DNA from: Ruminococcaceae bacterium R-25 | Lineage (GTDB): Bacteria > Bacillota > Clostridia > Saccharofermentanales > Saccharofermentanaceae | Reading direction: 5' to 3' | Assembly (NCBI GenBank): GCA_003149065.1 | Contig: QGFZ01000002.1 | Coordinates: 496,001-560,000, forward strand | DNA length: 64,000 bases | Shown: piece by piece, positions 60,043 through 64,000 of the stretch | Layout of the letters: each line of letters begins with the position of its first letter | Position numbering within the stretch: the stretch's first letter is position 1 | The notes under the pieces: model-generated | What the model saw: the letters and a program-made list of their open reading frames with translations, nothing else | Told to the model about the DNA's origin: nothing | The model's database searches: none | Made by a program: the position numbers and the translations under genes

Positions 60043-60844
60043 TAACGTAAGCTTAGGCAGATATTATCCCGCTCATTCATTCCTTCATGATACGGATCCG
60101 AGAGTAAAGACAATCCTTTACATGATCTATCTTGTTGCGATCTTTATCATCAAGGAACCAATTGCTATAGGCGTTCTGGGACTGATAATAATTTTGCAGC
60201 TCATGATGGCAAAGATCACTATAGGCATCTTATGGTCTACCGTAAAGCCCATAATCCCTCTCGCTTTGTTCATCTTTGTGATCAATGTATTCACGATCAA
60301 ACAGGGAGATGTATTGTTCTCCTGGAAGTTTATAACTATAACAGGTTATGGCTTGGCGAGAGCGGCGATAATGGCGGTAAGGCTTATTTTCCTTATCATC
60401 TCGACGAGTATTCTTCTTACACTGACGACTACGCCTCTTAAGATGAGTGATGCGCTCGAAAAGCTTTTCGCACCGTTGCAGATAATCAAGGTGCCGGTCC
60501 ACGAGATGGCCATGATGATGTCCATCGCATTAAGATTCATTCCGACGCTTGCAGCCGAGACCGAAAAGATCATGAAGGCACAGCAGTCGAGAGGTGCGGA
60601 TTACGACACGGGTTCATTCATAAACAAAGTAAAAGGTTATATCACAGTCCTGATCCCGCTGTTTGTTTCCAGCTTCAGAAGAGCTGACGAACTTGCAGTA
60701 GCGATGGATGCGAGATGTTATAAAGGCGGCAAGGGAAGGACCAAGCTCAATCCGTTGAAGTTGACATTAAAAGATGTTCTTTGCGGAATATTCCTTACTC
60801 TTTTAGCGGTACTTGTCGTCGTTATTGATTTGTCTTTGAGATAA
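60035..60844 (+). CDS. ecfT: Energy-coupling factor transporter transmembrane protein EcfT
   Basis: A 269-residue CbiQ/EcfT-family membrane protein with four to five helices and the long coupling helices carrying QQSRGADY and the SFRRADELAVAMDARCYKGGKGRT segment that contacts the two ATPase halves. I use the ATG at 60035 (MLNNVSLGRYYP), overlapping the fused ecfA by eight bases; 60029 and 60005 are in-frame alternatives. The second family motif reads A-R-C rather than the usual A-R-G. Substrate is set by S-components encoded elsewhere. Confidence 0.92.
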   Translation: MLNNVSLGRYYPAHSFLHDTDPRVKTILYMIYLVAIFIIKEPIAIGVLGLIIILQLMMAKITIGILWSTVKPIIPLALFIFVINVFTIKQGDVLFSWKFITITGYGLARAAIMAVRLIFLIISTSILLTLTTTPLKMSDALEKLFAPLQIIKVPVHEMAMMMSIALRFIPTLAAETEKIMKAQQSRGADYDTGSFINKVKGYITVLIPLFVSSFRRADELAVAMDARCYKGGKGRTKLNPLKLTLKDVLCGIFLTLLAVLVVVIDLSLR

Positions 60845-60903
60845 GTTTCTTGCTGTGTTAGAATGCAAGTTGCTAACAATATAGCGAAAGGTTGGAATAA
60901 CTA

Positions 60904-61881
60904 ATGGGTTACTATTGCGGAATCGACTTAGGCGGTACGAACATCAAAGCCGGTATTGTAGACGGTGAAGGAAAGCTCCTCAACAAGCTGTCTATCAAGA
61001 CAAGAGCCGAGAGATCCATGGAAGAGATCATCCACGATATGGGTCAGCTTGCAGTTGACGCTATCAAGGATGCAGGTCTTGAAGTAAAGGATATCGAGTG
61101 CATCGGTATCGGTTCACCCGGAACACCTGATAACGAAGAAGGACTTCTCGTTTATTCAAGCAACCTTCCTTTCAACAAAGCTCCTATGAGAAAGCTCATA
61201 AGGGAAGTCGTTGACCTCCCCGTATATATCGATAATGACGCTAACTGCGCAGCAATGGCAGAAGCTGTTGCAGGTGCGGCAAAGGGCGCTAAGGACTCTG
61301 TTACTATCACATTGGGAACAGGCGTAGGCGCAGGCGTCATTGTTAACGGCAGAATCTTCTCCGGTTTCAACCAGGCAGGTTCCGAGTTCGGCCACACTGT
61401 CCTCGTATCCGGCGGTGTTCAGTGCGGATGCGGCAGAAAAGGCTGCTTCGAGCAGTATGCATCAGCTACGGCTCTCGCAAGAATGACAAGAGAAGCTGCA
61501 GAGGCAAATCCTGATTCTCTCCTCAACAAGGTTAAGGAAGAATTCGGTGAGTGGAATGCGCAGATCGCTTTCGTAGCTATGAAGCAGGGCGACAAGGTTG
61601 CAGCAGAGGTCGTAGACAGCTACACAGATTATCTTGCTGACGGTCTCGCAAATGCTATCAACGCATTCATGCCTGAGATCCTCGTTGTAGGCGGCGGTGT
61701 CTGCAATGAAGGTGATCCGCTCCTCATTCCCATGCGTGAGAAGACAATGTCACGTCCTTATTTCGGACCCGGAGTCGCTAAGACCCGCATCGAGCTCGCT
61801 CAGATGGGCAACGATGCAGGTATCGTAGGCGCTGCCATGATGGGCAAGTCCTGCGTAGACGACGGCAAGAACGGCAAGTAA
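60904..61881 (+). CDS. glcK: ROK-family glucokinase
   Basis: A 325-residue sugar kinase. ATP-binding GIDLGGTNIKAGIV at the N-terminus, IDNDANCAAMAEAV with the catalytic Asp, TLGTGVGAGVI, and the ROK zinc motif CGCGRKGCFEQYASA. It phosphorylates glucose released, for example, by the two GH94 phosphorylases at 31-37 kb, and in Firmicutes also feeds catabolite repression. Own weak promoter-like sequence upstream (TTGCTG at 60850). Followed by truA after 9 bases. Confidence 0.94.
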   Translation: MGYYCGIDLGGTNIKAGIVDGEGKLLNKLSIKTRAERSMEEIIHDMGQLAVDAIKDAGLEVKDIECIGIGSPGTPDNEEGLLVYSSNLPFNKAPMRKLIREVVDLPVYIDNDANCAAMAEAVAGAAKGAKDSVTITLGTGVGAGVIVNGRIFSGFNQAGSEFGHTVLVSGGVQCGCGRKGCFEQYASATALARMTREAAEANPDSLLNKVKEEFGEWNAQIAFVAMKQGDKVAAEVVDSYTDYLADGLANAINAFMPEILVVGGGVCNEGDPLLIPMREKTMSRPYFGPGVAKTRIELAQMGNDAGIVGAAMMGKSCVDDGKNGK

Positions 61882-61890
61882 TATTCCGCC

Positions 61891-62634
61891 ATGCCCAGAA
61901 TAGCCTTCATAACCGAATTTGACGGTACGGATTTTGCCGGATTCCAGTCACAGGAAAATGCGAGGGCTGTTCAGGATGTCCTGGAAAAGGCATTAGAAGA
62001 ACTTTATAAAACAAAGATCAGACTTACGGGATGCTCCAGAACTGACGCAGGTGTGCATGCAAAATGCCACCTGAGCCACGCGGATGTCCCATTTGTTATT
62101 CCTGAAGATAAATTCCCGCTCGCTATGAATGCTTTGCTGCCCGATGATGTTGCGGTAAAGAAGTCGTTCTATGTGGATGATGATTTCTCCGCACGCTTCG
62201 ACATTAAGGGCAAGAGGTATATCTACAGGATCTATTCTTCTCCCACAAGAAGTCCTTTGCTGGACAGGACTTCCTACTATTGTCCTGTTCTTCCTGATAT
62301 CGCGAAAATGCAGGCCGCCGCTTCATATTTTGCAGGCGAGCACGATTTCGCAGCTTTCTGCGCAACGGGCGGGTCGCAAAAGACCACTGTAAGAAGGCTT
62401 TTCGGTGTTAAGGTCGAAGCAAAAGGCGAAGACCCTTGCATGATCGAGATCGAAGTATCCGGCGAGGCATTCCTCTATAACATGGTCCGCATTATCGCAG
62501 GCACTTTGCTTTATGTGGGACAGGGCAAGATAGATCCTTCTGAGGTCGCTTCGATCATTGAGGGCGGCGACAGGTCCATGGCAGGCAAAACCCTGCCCGC
62601 AAAAGGCTTAACTCTCGAAGAAGTATTCATCTGA
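61891..62634 (+). CDS. truA: tRNA pseudouridine(38-40) synthase
   Basis: A 247-residue TruA enzyme. The catalytic Asp lies in GCSRTDAGVHAKCH; other marks are EFDGTDFAGFQ at the N-terminus, FSARFDIKGKRYIYRI and the C-terminal FLYNMVRIIAGTLLYVG. Modifies the anticodon stem of many tRNAs. Normal length. In Clostridia truA often follows ecfT; here glcK is in between. Confidence 0.95.
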   Translation: MPRIAFITEFDGTDFAGFQSQENARAVQDVLEKALEELYKTKIRLTGCSRTDAGVHAKCHLSHADVPFVIPEDKFPLAMNALLPDDVAVKKSFYVDDDFSARFDIKGKRYIYRIYSSPTRSPLLDRTSYYCPVLPDIAKMQAAASYFAGEHDFAAFCATGGSQKTTVRRLFGVKVEAKGEDPCMIEIEVSGEAFLYNMVRIIAGTLLYVGQGKIDPSEVASIIEGGDRSMAGKTLPAKGLTLEEVFI

Positions 62635-62662
62635 ACGTGCCCCCTGACAGGTACGATTCTTA

Positions 62663-62691
62663 TTAATAAAAAATCCCTAAGGTGATATAAT
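62663..62691 (+). promoter_or_regulatory. Extended -10 promoter for the nfeD-SPFH operon, followed by a leader hairpin
   Basis: TTAATA (62663-62668), a 17-base spacer and TATAAT (62686-62691) with TGA before it. Directly downstream, AATGCGGG and CCCGCATT (about 62698-62724), flanked by ATTCAAA/TTTGAAT arms, form a strong hairpin in the 5' untranslated region. Confidence 0.55.
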
Positions 62692-62746
62692 TATTCAAAT
62701 GCGGGCCGGAATACCCGCATTAATTTGAATAGGGAGGATTAAAGAA

Positions 62747-63187
62747 ATGATCAGTTGGTGGGTTATATGGCTCGTCATCGCAATCATTATGCTGATCATC
62801 GAGATAGCGACCACCGGTCTTGCTACGCTCTGGTTTGCCGTAGGCGCCGTTGTGGCAATGATCATGGACCTTTGTGGCGCTCCGCTCGCAGCACAGATCA
62901 TAGTGATGGCGTTAGTGTCCATTGTATGCTTCATACTTTGCATGATCTGGGTCAAGCCAAAGCTTGAGACGCTTCGTAAGAAGAATGTCCAAAGAACAAA
63001 TGCTGACCGGTTGATCGGAAGGGAAGGCATCGTGATCGTGCCGCTGAATGCCGCAGAAGGCAAAGGCCAGGTCAAAGTTGACGGCCAGGTATGGAGTGCC
63101 AAAGCAGGAGAAGACTTCAAGGAAGGCACGAAGATCACAGTAAAATCAATTGAAGGCGTAAAGCTCGTAATCGAGCGCGCAGTTTAA
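62747..63187 (+). CDS. NfeD family membrane protein
   Basis: A 146-residue NfeD1b-type protein: hydrophobic segments at about 5-25, 28-45 and 48-68, then a C-terminal OB-fold domain (NADRLIGREGIVIVPLNAAEGKGQVKVDG, in blocks). Such proteins pair with an SPFH/stomatin protein in membrane microdomains, and that gene follows 18 bases on. Confidence 0.93.
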   Translation: MISWWVIWLVIAIIMLIIEIATTGLATLWFAVGAVVAMIMDLCGAPLAAQIIVMALVSIVCFILCMIWVKPKLETLRKKNVQRTNADRLIGREGIVIVPLNAAEGKGQVKVDGQVWSAKAGEDFKEGTKITVKSIEGVKLVIERAV

Positions 63188-63205
63188 AAGGGGAGGAATA
63201 GTTTT

Positions 63206-64000
63206 ATGTTACCTATCATTGGAGCAGCCGGAGACACATTAGCAGGAATTACAGGAGTAGCTATCGGAATCATCATTATCCTGGTACTCATCATTCCCAA
63301 TATCAAGATCGTACCTCAGGCTACAACATTCATCATCGAGCGTCTCGGCACATACAGAACAACATGGGAGACGGGCTTCCATATGAAAGTCCCTTTCATC
63401 GACCGTGTCGCAAAGAAGATCTCATTGAAGGAAAAGGTTGCAGACTTCGCACCGCAGGCCGTTATCACAAAGGATAACGTTACAATGCAGATCGATACGG
63501 TCCTTTTCTATCAGATCGTAGATCCTAAGCTTTATACATACGGAATCGAGCGTCCTATCGTTGCTATCGAAAATCTCTCCGCAACAACGCTCCGTAACAT
63601 CATCGGTGACCTGGAACTTGACCAGACACTCACATCAAGAGACATCATCAACACAAGAATGAGAGAGATCCTTGATGAAGCTACAGACCCTTGGGGAATC
63701 AAGGTCAACCGTGTAGAGCTTAAGAACATCATCCCGCCTAAGGAAATCCAGGCAGCGATGGAAAAGCAGATGAAGGCTGAGCGTGAAAAGAGAGAAAAGA
63801 TCCTGATCGCAGAAGGTGAAAAGGAATCTGCAATCAGAGTCGCAGAAGGTGAAAAGGAAGCAGCTATCTTAAGAGCAGAAGCTAAGAAGCAGGCTGCAAT
63901 CAAGGAAGCTGAAGGTCAGGCACAGGCTATCCTCGCAGTACAGGAAGCTACAGCTAAGGGTCTTCAGATGATCAAGGACGTAGGCGCTGATGACGGACTT
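63206..64000 (+). CDS. SPFH/stomatin-like protein (QmcA/flotillin-like), 3'-truncated
   Basis: The gene begins with ATG at 63206 after GGGGAGGAATAGTTTT and runs off the window, giving 265 codons. One N-terminal membrane helix (ITGVAIGIIIILVLIIPNI) is followed by a band-7 domain (VPQATTFIIERLGTYRTTW, FHMKVPFIDRV, DNVTMQIDTVLFYQIVDP, MREILDEATDPWGIKVNRVEL) and then a coiled coil of E/A/K heptads (EGEKESAIRVAEGEKEAAIL). It oligomerises at the membrane and partners the NfeD protein upstream. Confidence 0.95.
   Translation, partial: MLPIIGAAGDTLAGITGVAIGIIIILVLIIPNIKIVPQATTFIIERLGTYRTTWETGFHMKVPFIDRVAKKISLKEKVADFAPQAVITKDNVTMQIDTVLFYQIVDPKLYTYGIERPIVAIENLSATTLRNIIGDLELDQTLTSRDIINTRMREILDEATDPWGIKVNRVELKNIIPPKEIQAAMEKQMKAEREKREKILIAEGEKESAIRVAEGEKEAAILRAEAKKQAAIKEAEGQAQAILAVQEATAKGLQMIKDVGADDGL

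Noticed and set aside
1-64000. tRNA or rRNA genes
   Set aside because: All intergenic gaps were read for cloverleaf-like GTTCGANTC segments with CCA-proximal stems and for rRNA landmarks; none was convincing. A tRNA scan would be decisive.

Overview
The window looks like the chromosome of an anaerobic, low-to-middle GC Gram-positive bacterium of the Clostridia (Ruminococcaceae/Oscillospiraceae-like or a neighbouring fibre-degrading lineage; I cannot place it more closely). The reasons are strong GGAGG ribosome-binding sites, the hprK-murB-rapZ-whiA cluster, an ECF-transporter cluster after rplQ, paired GH94 phosphorylases, and many Thr-rich lipoproteins. No rRNA, tRNA, CRISPR array, transposase, integrase or phage gene was seen.

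Layout. 1-5.3 kb: a truncated SAM methyltransferase, a small unknown protein and a P-loop kinase-like protein on +. Then come a tandem stem-loop array, a beta-helix lipoprotein, a lipase-like hydrolase and an MFS transporter on -. 5.4-9 kb (+): a degenerate M50-like membrane protein, a Na/Pi symporter with a PhoU-like domain, and trmL. 9-13 kb (-): two paralogous zinc-ribbon membrane proteins and a polar amino-acid ABC transporter. 13-16 kb: a saccharopine-dehydrogenase-family enzyme, a PAS-GGDEF diguanylate cyclase, and a GC-rich intergenic segment with two mutually exclusive hairpins. 16-24 kb: a fused phosphopentomutase/deoxyribose-phosphate aldolase (-), a DEAD-box helicase (+), and a four-gene minus-strand run of two CobW-type GTPases (one fused to a YcgQ-like C-terminal domain), trkA and trkH. 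24-31 kb: tRNA-dihydrouridine synthase, a membrane protein, a D-2-hydroxyacid dehydrogenase, an orphan CbiG-like protein and two lipoproteins. 31-37 kb: cellobiose phosphorylase and cellodextrin phosphorylase, for cytoplasmic phosphorolysis of imported cellodextrins; glucokinase at 60.9 kb would phosphorylate the released glucose. 37-47.8 kb: hprK-murB-rapZ-whiA, a beta-propeller membrane protein, a nucleoside kinase, metA (acetyl type), nnrD and alr. 47.9-60.8 kb: secY-adk-map-infA // two-gene insert // rpmJ-rpsM-rpsK-rpsD-rpoA-rplQ-ecfA(fused)-ecfT. 60.9-64 kb: glcK, truA, and an NfeD/SPFH pair cut by the window end.

The most striking region is 50.9-54.7 kb. Between infA and rpmJ, normally adjacent in this highly conserved operon, sit two visibly AT-rich genes. 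One is a membrane-anchored CDP-glycerol glycerophosphotransferase-like protein. The other is an 861-residue fusion of a YidC/Oxa1-like domain (with the groove arginine apparently replaced) to a multi-TM segment and an alkaline-phosphatase-superfamily (LTA-synthase/sulfatase-like) domain. The first starts 2 nt after infA, and a near-consensus promoter just after the second would restart the ribosomal genes. I read this as a transferred surface-glycopolymer module living inside a housekeeping operon, and as the best candidate for an undescribed system here.
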